Shown here: positions 22,491-31,849 of the stretch, piece by piece
Layout: each line of letters opens with the position of its first letter
Position numbering within the stretch: position 1 is the first letter of the stretch
Assembly (NCBI GenBank): GCA_037157565.1
Contig: JAZHRO010000024.1
Span: forward strand, 15,072,501-15,136,500
Length of the DNA stretch: 64,000 nt
Origin: Thalassia testudinum
Taxonomy: Eukaryota; Streptophyta; Magnoliopsida; Alismatales; Hydrocharitaceae
Reading direction: 5' to 3'
Translations under genes and position numbers: made by a program
Notes under the pieces: model-generated
The model's input: the letters and a program-made list of their open reading frames with translations, nothing else
Databases searched by the model: none
Told to the model about the DNA's origin: nothing

Positions 22491-23083
22491 ATGGTCGCGC
22501 GGACGTTTTTAAACGCGCGCGACCGCAGCCGTTGGATCGAGATCCAACGGCGGAGAGGAGACGTTGCGCGATCTTCACAGGACTCCTGCGGCCGATTGGG
22601 CGGCTGGGATGGCGCCACGTGGCGCCATCTTGGCCGTCCATCTTCTGGAAGTTGTAGATGGTGCCACGGATGTCGGATTGACTTGATTTTTGTGTCGTTC
22701 GGCTGCGATCGTCGATCCGAATTCATCCGTGTGGTCGGATTTTCCATCTGAAGTGCGGATTTACACCATCCTGGCCCTTGATCTTCTAGGGTTCCCCGGT
22801 CTCTATCTGATGCTACGGATGCCTGATTAGGGCGATCTTGGAGTCGTTGAACTCCAATCGTCGCCCTGATCATATCCATACGGTTGGATCTTTGATCCGA
22901 GGCCCCGATAAAATATTTGCCCTGTCCAAGCACATAAAAGGAGACGATTAACCTCCATTTTATTCAAACTACTCTAAATGCAAGATGATGCATGTAATGC
23001 AATATTTATATCATGAAATGCAATCCTATGCTTAAGAACATGCATAAATAGACATTTTAAGTAGTGTAAATGTGTTTACATCA

Positions 23084-24321
23084 TACCCCCATGCCTATCT
23101 TTTGCTAGTCCCTAGCAAAAACTATATGCTATTTATAAAAGAATTAGGTTAGATTATTTGGACCTGAGTTATTTTCAATCATTAAGAAATTGTCTACTTA
23201 AGAACTGAACTTTCAAAGACACAACAGTGCCCGGGTATCAGCCAAAATGCAGACCGCCTCAAGCCTCGCCTTATTCAAAGAAAAATTTCTTTTTCTGTTT
23301 TTACTCTCTTTTTTTAGATTTTCAAATTTTAGGGTTTAAGAGTGGCTTTCTACGGCCATTCAACTCACCCAAGATTTGATGAGAACCCTAAGTTTTAAGC
23401 ATCTTATTGTGATTGTGATAGACTCGTTGACCGGCAATTAAAACGGACTTCGGATTTCTACGCCTCTAGGTGACCTCAAAAAGAATTCTGCCTAAAGGTG
23501 TATCTTTACAACCGGTAGCTTTCTCCCTACTTTTATTATTTTTTTTAACGGGGTCAACACAAGGGTGAATCCAGTGTATATCTCCCCGGTTTATTCTACT
23601 TCTCCGCTTCTTCCTAAGTGTTTTGGGAATTTTTAGTGCATTCTCTGAGCTGGGTTCTGGACAACCGGTCGATGAGCTGTTACCACCGACAACTTGCCAG
23701 CCATACTCGTGCGGCGAAGTGTGGCTTATTTCTTTTTGTTCTTTTCTCCTTTTTGATTTTTTTTTTTTTTTTAAGTAGGTGGCTTCCCTGGTCTAAGATT
23801 TACCTAAAGGCAGCAAAAAGAGAAAGGTCCAGTGACTGGGCTCTGGACAACCTACCTATGGGCTGTTACCCACGATAACTTGCCAGCCATATCACCCTAG
23901 AAGGTTCATTAGCTACCCAATTTCCGTTAAAATCGCCAAACAACGAGTCAGTGCAAAGAAAGTGTGTAGATGCTTAAGACTCAAAATTCCCTCACATCAG
24001 AGGGCGGGTTGATAAGTCGTGTACTTATCACCCAAACTTATTTACTCCAATTATAATAAAATTCAGGTTGGCGAGAACTCGAAAAACAAATCCACATTTT
24101 AGTGGATACATAGGCTGATTAAGTCCAAAGACCTGAAGGGTCTTTGTGTTCAGAACATAATATAGTATTTCTTAAGATCGAAAATTTTCTTAAACCCAAA
24201 TTCTCTTTCCTAATTTCGATTTTTTTTTTTTTTTTTTTTAATAATAAAACAAATCTACGGAGCTGACGAATGAATTCAAAGATAAATATCCACCCCCCCA
24301 TGCCTATCTAATGCAATGTCC
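23084..24321 (-). other. D 3' region with LTR-adjacent and internal polypurine tracts
   Basis: GCATGGGGGTA (23094-23084) directly precedes the 3' LTR and is the likely plus-strand primer. A second tract, GCATGGGGGGGTG (24303-24291), lies 1.2 kb upstream, next to the hairpin CAATGAGGACATTG (around 24326-24313). The intervening sequence resembles the same region of element C (for example the CAGTGTATATCTCCCCGG block near 23572 against 36682). No gene is seen. Confidence 0.75.
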
Positions 24322-26154
24322 TCATTGTATTAAAAAGACATAAAACAGAGTGGAAAAGCGTAGAAAGCACCTGAATTGCGTGGATATCGGGTCCGCTCCG
24401 AGATGAAAATGAAAAAAAAGAACTGTATATGTGCTGAGTTTAGTGCCTTCAGCTAGGCACACTATACAAAGAAAAGAAATGAAGAATTCACATGTGCAGG
24501 TCAGAATTAGAATAAACAGAAGAATCCTCTGACCTGTCAGCAGAGGTCCACAGATGTGGACCAGATTGTGGTGCAGACCCACACCCCATAATCGAGAATA
24601 TCTTAGGTTCTGGATAAAAATTACCCAAAACCTAAAATCAGAATGCAAGCGGGGTTGGGCTTGCGATTTGTGAGGATGCAACCCAAGGCCAAAATGTCGG
24701 GTTACAGAGAATTGAAGCTCAAAAGGATAATCGTTAAATGTGTGCTTGAGTTTGACATCCTCGAAACAAATGTCGTAAGGGTTCTGATTTGATGGTTTCA
24801 GTTTAAAAGGAACCCTTCGACTCAATCTTCCATTTCCTCCAAAATTGACTTCCCAAATCAGAATTTCCCAGCTCCTATCCTCCTCATTCGGCATATCAAA
24901 TTCCATGACCTCTTGTATATTCATCACCCCGTCTGAAATCTCCAAGTCTAGATGATGTGGTAAAATCAAAATTGACTTGGGTCTAATTATCTCAGAATTA
25001 GAATCATCAATAAGCTCAACAGGGTGTAACTGATAATCAGGGCATTGAATTAATTCCTCCAGAAAATGCGATTCTGGATCCGTATCGTGTGCCCTAATAA
25101 GATCAGTTTCCTCAGTTATTGGGCTATCAAATGATCTATCAAATTCCTCAGGCCCAATCGTCTCACAAAAATCGTGATTTGAAAACTCGTGTGAGACTTC
25201 GCAACTTGAATCTTCACCATCAGGATCCGTATCAATGTATGTCCCAAAATCATTTGTCACTTTGCGTTCCAAGGAGACATACGTTTCCTCATAACCCGGC
25301 TCAGGGATTTCAGGTGAAGAAATCAAATCATCCTTAATTGGTTGTTTTAATTCAATCTGGTCAGCTTCGTAACACTTGTCCCCCCCAACAGGTGCCTGAG
25401 CGGGTTCTGTCATTGGCTTTCCTGAAGAGAGTTCATCCTGGGAATTATTCCAAGATTGAATCAAAGCAACCACGAATCTCATCCTCAATTTCGCTAATTT
25501 CCCAAGTAGAAACTCACCCGGGTTCTTATCCTTAACATCCTGGAGCCAATCCAACAAAGACTTGTTTAAATCATCAATCATTTCAATCAGGGGCTCCAAT
25601 CTCTCAATGCAAGGTATTGGCTGAACTTCTAAAGATTGAATGATATTCCTCAAGTTAGCCAGAACCTTATCTTGAACCTGATTAACCTGAACCAAATGAG
25701 TTGGTTCAGGGTTGGGCGGGTTTGACATCAATGTAGAGGAATTAACGAATTGAGATTCGTTATACCCATCCTGATAATAGATCATTTCAGATTGTTCATA
25801 AGATGGAGATGACCTAAAGGCAGTGAAATCAGAGGATGAGTAAGGATCAGTGTATCCTTCTTGATTGTAGATCGCATTAGGTTGTTCATGAAAGGAGGAC
25901 GATCTATAATCGATGCAACTCTGAGAAGGATAGAATTGAGAATCAAAGTATTCAGGGTTAGACCCTAAACACGGGGGTCCGGAATTGTATCCCCAATCCG
26001 AATTATCCCAACTAACTGATGGTCGATTACAATACGAGTTGGGATAATCGTCATGTTGAGGATAATTTACAACAGGAGGGAAAGAGCGGGAATGCGTGAA
26101 ATATGTGGAAGGATTCATGAGATACGGGAGGAAGAAAGGTGCCCTGCAATACAA
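24322..26154 (-). CDS. Intact 610-residue protein of unknown function, sole ORF of element D
   Basis: I do not recognise the protein. Residues 1-160 are rich in Tyr, Ser, Asn and Pro and include two imperfect 17-residue repeats (about 85-101 and 115-131, SSSFHEQPNAIYNQEGY-like, period 30). Residues 160-240 are probably helical (RLEPLIEMIDDLNKSLLDWL). 250-420 is acidic. 428-535 is rich in aromatics (SWEILIWEVNFGG, DFRFWVIFIQNLRYSRLWGV). 540-610 is hydrophobic and Cys/Phe-rich. There is no retrotransposon gag block, CCHC knuckle, DSG/DLG protease, YMDD box or DDE triad. The ATG at 26154 is the first; Met13 (MNPSTYF) is an alternative. The tail runs through the conserved GCTGA...TCAGC hairpin and stops inside CAATGAGGACATTG, so the true functional C-terminus may be shorter. 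An unbroken frame in a recently moved element suggests a role, but this is unproven. Confidence 0.75.
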   Translation of the reverse strand: MYCRAPFFLPYLMNPSTYFTHSRSFPPVVNYPQHDDYPNSYCNRPSVSWDNSDWGYNSGPPCLGSNPEYFDSQFYPSQSCIDYRSSSFHEQPNAIYNQEGYTDPYSSSDFTAFRSSPSYEQSEMIYYQDGYNESQFVNSSTLMSNPPNPEPTHLVQVNQVQDKVLANLRNIIQSLEVQPIPCIERLEPLIEMIDDLNKSLLDWLQDVKDKNPGEFLLGKLAKLRMRFVVALIQSWNNSQDELSSGKPMTEPAQAPVGGDKCYEADQIELKQPIKDDLISSPEIPEPGYEETYVSLERKVTNDFGTYIDTDPDGEDSSCEVSHEFSNHDFCETIGPEEFDRSFDSPITEETDLIRAHDTDPESHFLEELIQCPDYQLHPVELIDDSNSEIIRPKSILILPHHLDLEISDGVMNIQEVMEFDMPNEEDRSWEILIWEVNFGGNGRLSRRVPFKLKPSNQNPYDICFEDVKLKHTFNDYPFELQFSVTRHFGLGLHPHKSQAQPRLHSDFRFWVIFIQNLRYSRLWGVGLHHNLVHICGPLLTGQRILLFILILTCTCEFFISFLCIVCLAEGTKLSTYTVLFFHFHLGADPISTQFRCFLRFSTLFYVFLIQ

Positions 26155-27303
26155 ACAATCAAACCTGTCCTTAAATGGGTTAGCCTACAGACCTACAGAC
26201 TCTCAAAACCCGTCTTGAGATAAAGGAACGATTTGATCTACTTCTGTCTGTTCAATCCAACCAGTTAGAAGGAGGGACTGGGGAGAAGGTTCTTCCTTCG
26301 GCTTGCGCCTCCGGTTCCTAGTGTACCCCCCAGCCGCGATCGTTTGACTCTGCTCCCCTAGCTAGACATCAGATTGAACAGTAGAAACAGACTAATCGAA
26401 AATAATCTCGTTCTGAGTTCTGAAGAGCGAGTTCAATCCTTAAGGCCAACGTCTACTCTGTTTTATTTAGGGCTAGGTTTGAATGTGCTTTGGAATGTGA
26501 TGGGCCCTTTAAATGGGTTGTGCCCTTAATGATTGATTGCTTTGTGTGTGCGTGCACAACCAGTGGTTTTCAAGCAAGATTACTTTTGATGTGGTGAATT
26601 TTAAGGTTCAAATCTTGCTTAGTAGCTTTTAGGATTCAACTTTAGGTGTTTTCAATCAAGTTTCATTGGCACACCAGGTTTTGCAAGCACAGGTGAAGAT
26701 ATTTTCCTTTAAAGTTTAAAAAGAATGTGGAGTGCCTGGTAGATCCCTAAGAGTTGAACCTAATTGGCAGCTACTAGATGAGTTGATTTTATTTGAAGTG
26801 GTGCGGCCCAAACAACTCAAACAACTGGCCTGATGCACCACCTAATTAGGCACACAAATGATTACCTAATCTGATTTCTTACTCAATTATGTGTTTGGAT
26901 GTGTGTACCGGCTCCTAAGATTGGTTTACCGGTTGAGTTAGAAAATCAGATGAGGTTGTGTACCTCTGTGAGATTTTTTTATTTTTTTTTTATTTTTTTA
27001 ATGTGGGGGTTGGAGTGAGTATGGATGTCAAACAACAAACAATCTAACCTTAGAGTTTATAAGAACACCTAGGTTGATTGATGTTTGAATTATTATGTGA
27101 TGAAATGAAATCTAATGGGTGGGAGGTGGGGGATAACTTACAAAACCTTCCACAACCCTTTACTCCGATCTACCGCTTTTGCCTGTCTCGAAAGAGTACC
27201 TGCAATTACAATAAGAAAGGAGAAAAGTGAGGTAAATGATTTGTAAGTTACAAAACGCGAAGAGAAATCAAAGAGCGTTGCCTCCCCGGCAACGGCGCCA
27301 AAA
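26155..27303 (-). other. 5' leader of element D
   Basis: The untranslated leader lies between primer site and ORF. It aligns with the leader of element C, for example plus-strand GGGAAGGTTCTTCCTT at about 26281 and 46133, GGTTTTCAAGCAAG at 26566 and 46424, and GTGGTGCGGCCCAA at 26799 and 46651. Such conservation is expected if both RNAs are packaged by the same Gag. It contains T-rich tracts around 26960-26998. No ORF is supported. Confidence 0.7.
27283..27300 (-). other. Primer binding site (tRNA-Asp type) of element D
   Basis: The minus strand reads TGGCGCCGTTGCCGGGGA, 3 nt after the 5' LTR. This is the canonical Athila/Tat primer site and fixes the orientation of D. Confidence 0.95.
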
Positions 27304-29066
27304 TGTTGAGCGCGAGAATCTACGCTAACGTGTTTGGTTTTGAAAAACCCGTCGTTGTAGTTCGAAAGCGAAGGATTCGTGTTCAACAAATAAAATTTAT
27401 ACCGAAATAAGAATTCCGGGTCGAACACAGGGAGGCGAACGTTTGATTTAAAAACTTCGCGTTTCTTTTTATTTTGTCACAAAGAAATTCAATTTAAACT
27501 ATCTAAGTATCTACAACAAATAAAAGAGATAGAGGGAGTAAGAGAGAGAGAAGGAATACTATACATGGAAATCAAAATGAGATGTAGAATAGACAAGGAA
27601 GTTATCATAAAAGAGTTCTTTCATTACAACTAGAAAACATAAAACAATTACTCTAGAAAGCATTAAAAGAATGGAGGGAGAAATGTCCTCCTCGACGATC
27701 GCTCGGAGGACGAATAGACTACTCTAGAAAGCAGTAAATCTATACTAGAAAGCAGTAAAAAGAATAGGGAGAGAGAAATCCTCCTCGACGGTCGCTTGGA
27801 GGACGAGCCGGACGGGACGACGCCTGGACGAAGGAGAACGAAGCGGGACGAAGGAGGACGAAGCAGAAGAACGGGAACGAAGCAGCACGCCGTCGTCGTC
27901 GCGGGATCCACTTCCGAAGGGGGACGAAAATTTGGACTTTATCTCGCGAGAAGCATCCCGGGTGTGGGACAAGCTTCTCTTGAGCTTTGGAGAGGTAGAG
28001 AGGAGAAGGAAGGGATGAAAATTTCGTATGGAGGGGGTCTCCTTTTATAGTTGCAAGGAGTGGGGGCAAAATGGACATTACATCTTCAAAATAATAAATA
28101 AGGGGTCTTTAGTGACGGATAAAACCGTCGCTAAAGCCCCGCCGTCGCCGTCGCCGCCGCGCCACGCGCGCCCGCTCGGCTGGCCTGCGCGCGTAACGCA
28201 GACGCACGTCCGCGTCGTCTCAGCCGTCCGATCGCGAGATCGGACGGCTTAGATCGCGCCCGCGCCCGCTGCGTAGCGCGCCGCCCGCGTGCGATCGCGC
28301 GCCCACCAGGGCGTCCAATTGCGCGTCGGCGCTATCGGGCGCGCGCGGCCGTTGGATCTTCATCCGACGCTCGTGCGCGCCCGCTCGCCCGCGCCTTCGC
28401 CCCCCTCTCCGCGGCTCGAACCCGCGACCTCCGCTTCGCCCGCGGCTGCGTAGCCGCTGCGCTACGCGGCGAAATGGTCGCGCGGACGTTTTTAAACGCG
28501 CGCGACCGCAGCCGTTGGATCGAGATCCAACGGCGGAGAGGAGACGTTGCGCGATCTTCACAGGACTCCTGCGGCCGATTGGGCGGCTGGGATGGCGCCA
28601 CGTGGCGCCATCTTGGCCGTCCATCTTCTGGAAGTTGTAGATGGTGCCACGGATGTCGGATTGACTTGATTTTTGTGTCGTTCGGCTGCGATCGTCGATC
28701 CGAATTCATCCGTGTGGTCGGATTTTCCATCTGAAGTGCGGATTTACACCATCCTGGCCCTTGATCTTCTAGGGTTCCCCGGTCTCTATCTGATGCTACG
28801 GATGCCTGATTAGGGCGATCTTGGAGTCGTTGAACTCCAATCGCCGCCCTGATCATATCCATACGGTTGGATCTTTGATCCGAGGCCCCGATAAAATATT
28901 TGCCCTGTCCAAGCACATAAAAGGAGACGATTAACCTCCATTTTATTCAAACTACTCTAAATGCAAGATGATGCATGTAATGCAATATTTATATCATGAA
29001 ATGCAATCCTATGCTTAAGAACATGCATAAATAGACATTTTAAGTAGTGTAAATGTGTTTACATCA
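27304..29066 (-). mobile_element. 5' LTR of element D
   Basis: It is identical to 21321-23083 except for C at 28844 (T at 22861), with a constant offset of 5983. Its right end (ACATCA, 29066) is followed by the target duplication GTACT (29067-29071). By chance, an ATG at 29055 in the LTR end reads in frame into Tekay1 RT. Confidence 0.95.
28406..28473 (-). other. tRNA-like segment with A and B boxes in U3 of the D 5' LTR
   Basis: This is the same as the 3' LTR copy: A box TAGCGCAGCGG at 28464-28454 and B box GGTTCGAGCC at 28422-28413 on the minus strand. Being about 360 bp upstream of the TATA box, it would not be part of a Pol II transcript started there. A Pol III start would give a separate short RNA; the next run of four T on the sense strand is near 28120. 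Confidence 0.6.
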
Positions 29067-29071
29067 GTACT

Positions 29072-29885
29072 GTTTGTGAAGAAGGATGGTACCCTACGCC
29101 TTTGTGTGGACTACCGACAGTTGAATAGGGTCACCATCAAGAACAGATATCCGCTGCTGAGGATCGATGACTTGTTTGACCAGTTGCGGGGTGCCATGGT
29201 GTTCTCCAAGATCGACTTGAGGTCCGGATACCACCAGTTGAGGATTAAGGAGGCAGACGTCTCCAAGACAGCTTTCCGCACCCGGTACGGACACTACGAG
29301 TTTTTGGTCATGCCGTTTGGGCTGACTAATGCCCCCGCTGCTTTCATGGACCTGATGAACCGGGTGTTTAGACCGTACTTGGACCAGTTCGTGGTGGTAT
29401 TCATTGATGACGTACTCATCTATTCTCGAGATCGGACGCAGCACGGACAGCACTTGCGGATGGTTCTGGACACACTGAGACGACGTAGGCTGTACGCCAA
29501 ATACTGCAAGTGCGAGTTCTGGTTGAGGGAGGTGACCTTCTTAGGTCATGTGATCTCTGGAGACGGCTTGGCGGTGGACCCAGCTAAGGTCGAGGCAGTG
29601 CTCAGGTGGGAAAAACTGCGTTCAGTCACCGAGATTCGCAGTTTCCTGGGACTGGCAGGCTACAACAGACGATTCATCAGAGGTTTTTCACAAATTGCGC
29701 GTCCCATGACACAGTTGACCCGGAAGGACGTGTCCTTCACTTGGACAGACGCCTGTGAGGTGTGCTTTCAGGAGCTGAAGGAGAGGTTGACCTCGGCTCC
29801 CGTGCTCACCATCCCTGACAGTAGTGGCGGGTTCGTTGTGTACACGGACGCCTCCTTGCAGGGGTTAAGAGGTGTGCTCATGTAG
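29072..29885 (+). pseudogene. Tekay1 reverse transcriptase (after element D) and start of RNase H
   Basis: RT resumes with [20 protein letters not shown]. The catalytic box FIDD is intact (Asp pair at 29406-29411), as are [18 protein letters not shown] and [20 protein letters not shown]. RNase H starts at [16 protein letters not shown] and is cut by an in-frame TAG at 29883-29885, where a Gln codon would be expected in the family. Apart from element D and this stop, the RT domain is well preserved. Confidence 0.9.
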
Positions 29886-30212
29886 AGGGGTCACGTTGTC
29901 GCTTACGCTTCGCGGCAACTGAAGCCTCATGAGCATACCTACCCTACCCACGACCTGGAGTTGGCAGCTGTCGTCTTCGCGCTGAAGACCTGGCGGCACT
30001 ACTTGTATGGTGAGACCTTCGAGATTTTCATAGATCACAAGAGCCTCAGATACTTTTTTGATCAGAAGGAGCTCAACATGAGACAGAGATGTTGGTTGGA
30101 GCTCCTGAAGGACTACGACTGCAGCATTTCCTATCACCTGGGCAAGGCCAATGTGGTGGCTGACGCCTTGAGCCGGAAGGCGCCTGCACACTTGACCAGT
30201 TTACAGTTATAG
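29886..30212 (+). pseudogene. Tekay1 RNase H, C-terminal part
   Basis: After the stop the frame continues [40 protein letters not shown] and [20 protein letters not shown], the usual RNase H blocks, then [11 protein letters not shown], which marks the RNase H/integrase junction. It ends at a TAG (30210-30212). Confidence 0.85.
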
Positions 30213-31764
30213 AGTTGGAGCCTTTTGGAGGAGGTGGGCAGTTGGAGACCCCTAGAGTTACGGGGGCACTGTGGGGCAGTGACTGTGACACGACAGACTA
30301 GGCCAGAGCTGATAGACCGCATCATCACAGGATAGATGGTCGATCCGTACTTGCAGTTCTTGCGCGACAGAGTACTGTCAAGAGAACCAGGGGACTTCTC
30401 TTTCACAGACCAGGTGCTGCGCCTGAGGGGACGATTATGCGTTCCCAGAGACGAGGAGCTGTTGAGAGAGCTCCTGACTGAGGCACGCGGTTCCAGATTT
30501 ACCATACATCCCGGAAACACGAAGATGTACCACGACTTGAGACGGGAGTTTTGGTGGAGGGGATGAAGCGGGATGTGGGTGAATTCGTGCAGCAGTGCTT
30601 AGTGTGTCAGCGGGTGAAAGCCGAGCATCAGAGGCCTGCAGGGCCGCTACAGTCGCTTCCAGTTCCAGAGTAGAAGTGGGAGAGCATCATCATGGACTTG
30701 GTGGTGGGCTTACCAGTTACCCAGCGAGGACACGACGCAGTCTGGGTAATTGTGGATAGACTGACGAAGACGGCACGATTCTTGCCAATCCGAGTTACTT
30801 TGGGACCAGCGCAGTTGGCAGAGAGGTATATCCGCGATGTGGTACGACTACAAGGAGTTCCGCGGGAGATCGTATCCGACCGGGATACCCGCTTTACGTC
30901 CCAATTTTGGGCTGAGTTTCAGCAGGCCCTGAGGACGCGGTTGAGGTTTAGTACAGCTTACCACCCCCAGACGGACGGACAGTTTGAGCGCACGATACAG
31001 ACACTTGAGGACCTTTTGCATGCCTGTATACTGGACTGGAGGGGCTCTTGGGAGGAGCACCTGCCCCTACGTAGTTTGCATACAACAGCAGCTATCACTC
31101 GAGCATTGGCATGGCTCCCTATGAGGCTCTGTACGGACGGAGGTGTACGGCACCCTTGAGTTGGGTTGAGGTGGGGACCAAGTGGGAGGTTGGCCCCAGG
31201 TTGATCCGGCAGAGTCAGGAGGTAGTCGAGCAGATCCACAGGCGACTCTGCACTGTCGGGAGCAGACAGAAGAGCTACGCGGATCGGAGACGCAGAGAGG
31301 TGCAGTTCGAGGTTGGGGACCACGTCTTTCTTCGTGTTTCGCCCATGAAGGGCCTGTAGCGGTTTGGGGTGAGAGGGAAGCTCGCGCCGAGGTTCGTGGG
31401 GCCCTTTGAGGTCCTGGAGCAGGTTGGACCCGTTGCTTACGGATTTGCCCTCCCTCCTTAGCTTTCTGGTGTGCACGATGTGTTCCACGTGTCCAACCTC
31501 AGGAAGTACGTAGCTGATCCCAGTCATGTACTGAGTCACGAGAGTGTCGAGGTGGGCGATGACCTGACCTACCCCGAGCGGCCAGTGCAGATTCTTAACC
31601 GAGCCGTCCACAATTTGAGACGGAAGCAAGTACCCCTTGTGAAGGTTTTGTGGAGGAGCCAGCGGTACGAGGTGGCTACCTGGGAGCCCGAGGCGGCAAT
31701 GCGGGAGCGGTACCCGGAGTTCTTCGCGGGTACATTCTTTTGGACCGGCTTCGGTCTTCTTTGA
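30213..31764 (+). pseudogene. Tekay1 integrase with chromodomain, several stops and frameshifts
   Basis: The zinc-binding part spans FTIHPGNTKMYHDLRREFWW and CLVCQRVK, with a frameshift between them (about 30565). The catalytic residues are visible: Asp in MDLVVGLP (30695), Asp in IVSDRDTRF (30878), and Glu in DGQFERTIQ (30986). A frameshift near 31070 is followed by MAPYEALYGRRCTAPLSWVE. Later stops are at 31357-31359 and about 31459. The end carries the chromodomain-like HDVFHVSNLRKYV and VKVLWRSQRYEVATWEPEAA, ending at 31764. It matches the 15919-15455 block of Tekay-minus closely. Confidence 0.9.
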
Positions 31765-31849
31765 GTTTGTTATGTTTTTATATGACATTTTTCCCGCACC
31801 CTAGTTGGCTCAAGTTTCGGAGACGAAACTTTCTTTGAGTTTGTTATAT

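Larger units (their letters stand above)
21321..23083 (-). mobile_element. 3' LTR of element D
   Basis: Read on the minus strand it starts TGATGTAAACACATTTACAC at 23083 and ends CGCGCTCAACA at 21321. In sense order it contains CCGTTGGATC-type inverted repeats, the tRNA-like segment (22490-22423), the GATCGGACGGC hairpin (22264-22238), the CTTTAG(T/C)GACGG inverted repeat just upstream of TATA (22155-22128), the TATA box (22068-22059), and the U5 box CCTCCCTGTGTTCGACCC (about 21453-21436). The 194-codon and 134-codon frames inside are non-coding by context. Confidence 0.95.
21321..29066 (-). mobile_element. Element D: young non-autonomous Athila-type retrotransposon
   Basis: It is 7746 bp with 1763-bp LTRs (27304-29066 as 5', 21321-23083 as 3'), a 5-bp target duplication GTACT, a tRNA-Asp primer site at 27300-27283, and a polypurine tract GCATGGGGGTA at 23094-23084. 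Comparing the LTRs line by line I found one difference (T at 22861, C at 28844) and no indel. The 4.2-kb interior holds one intact ORF (26154-24322) and no gag, PR, RT, RH or INT. The leader and 3' signals match element C, so C-like Athila elements are plausible helpers. It inserted into Tekay1 RT. Confidence 0.95.

Noticed and set aside
22349..22933. 194-codon open frame on the minus strand, present twice (also 28332-28916), as a candidate gene
   Set aside because: It lies wholly inside the U3/R part of the D LTR, is duplicated only because LTRs are, has Arg/Ala-rich composition typical of GC-rich non-coding frames, and crosses the tRNA-like segment and hairpins.
24322..26154. Interpreting the D ORF as gag or an env-like protein
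   Set aside because: No gag-domain blocks (such as the HEAWERFxELLRKCP block seen in B and C), no zinc knuckle and no signal peptide. The hydrophobic tail could be read as a membrane segment, but it overlaps conserved RNA signals, so it is weak evidence for env.
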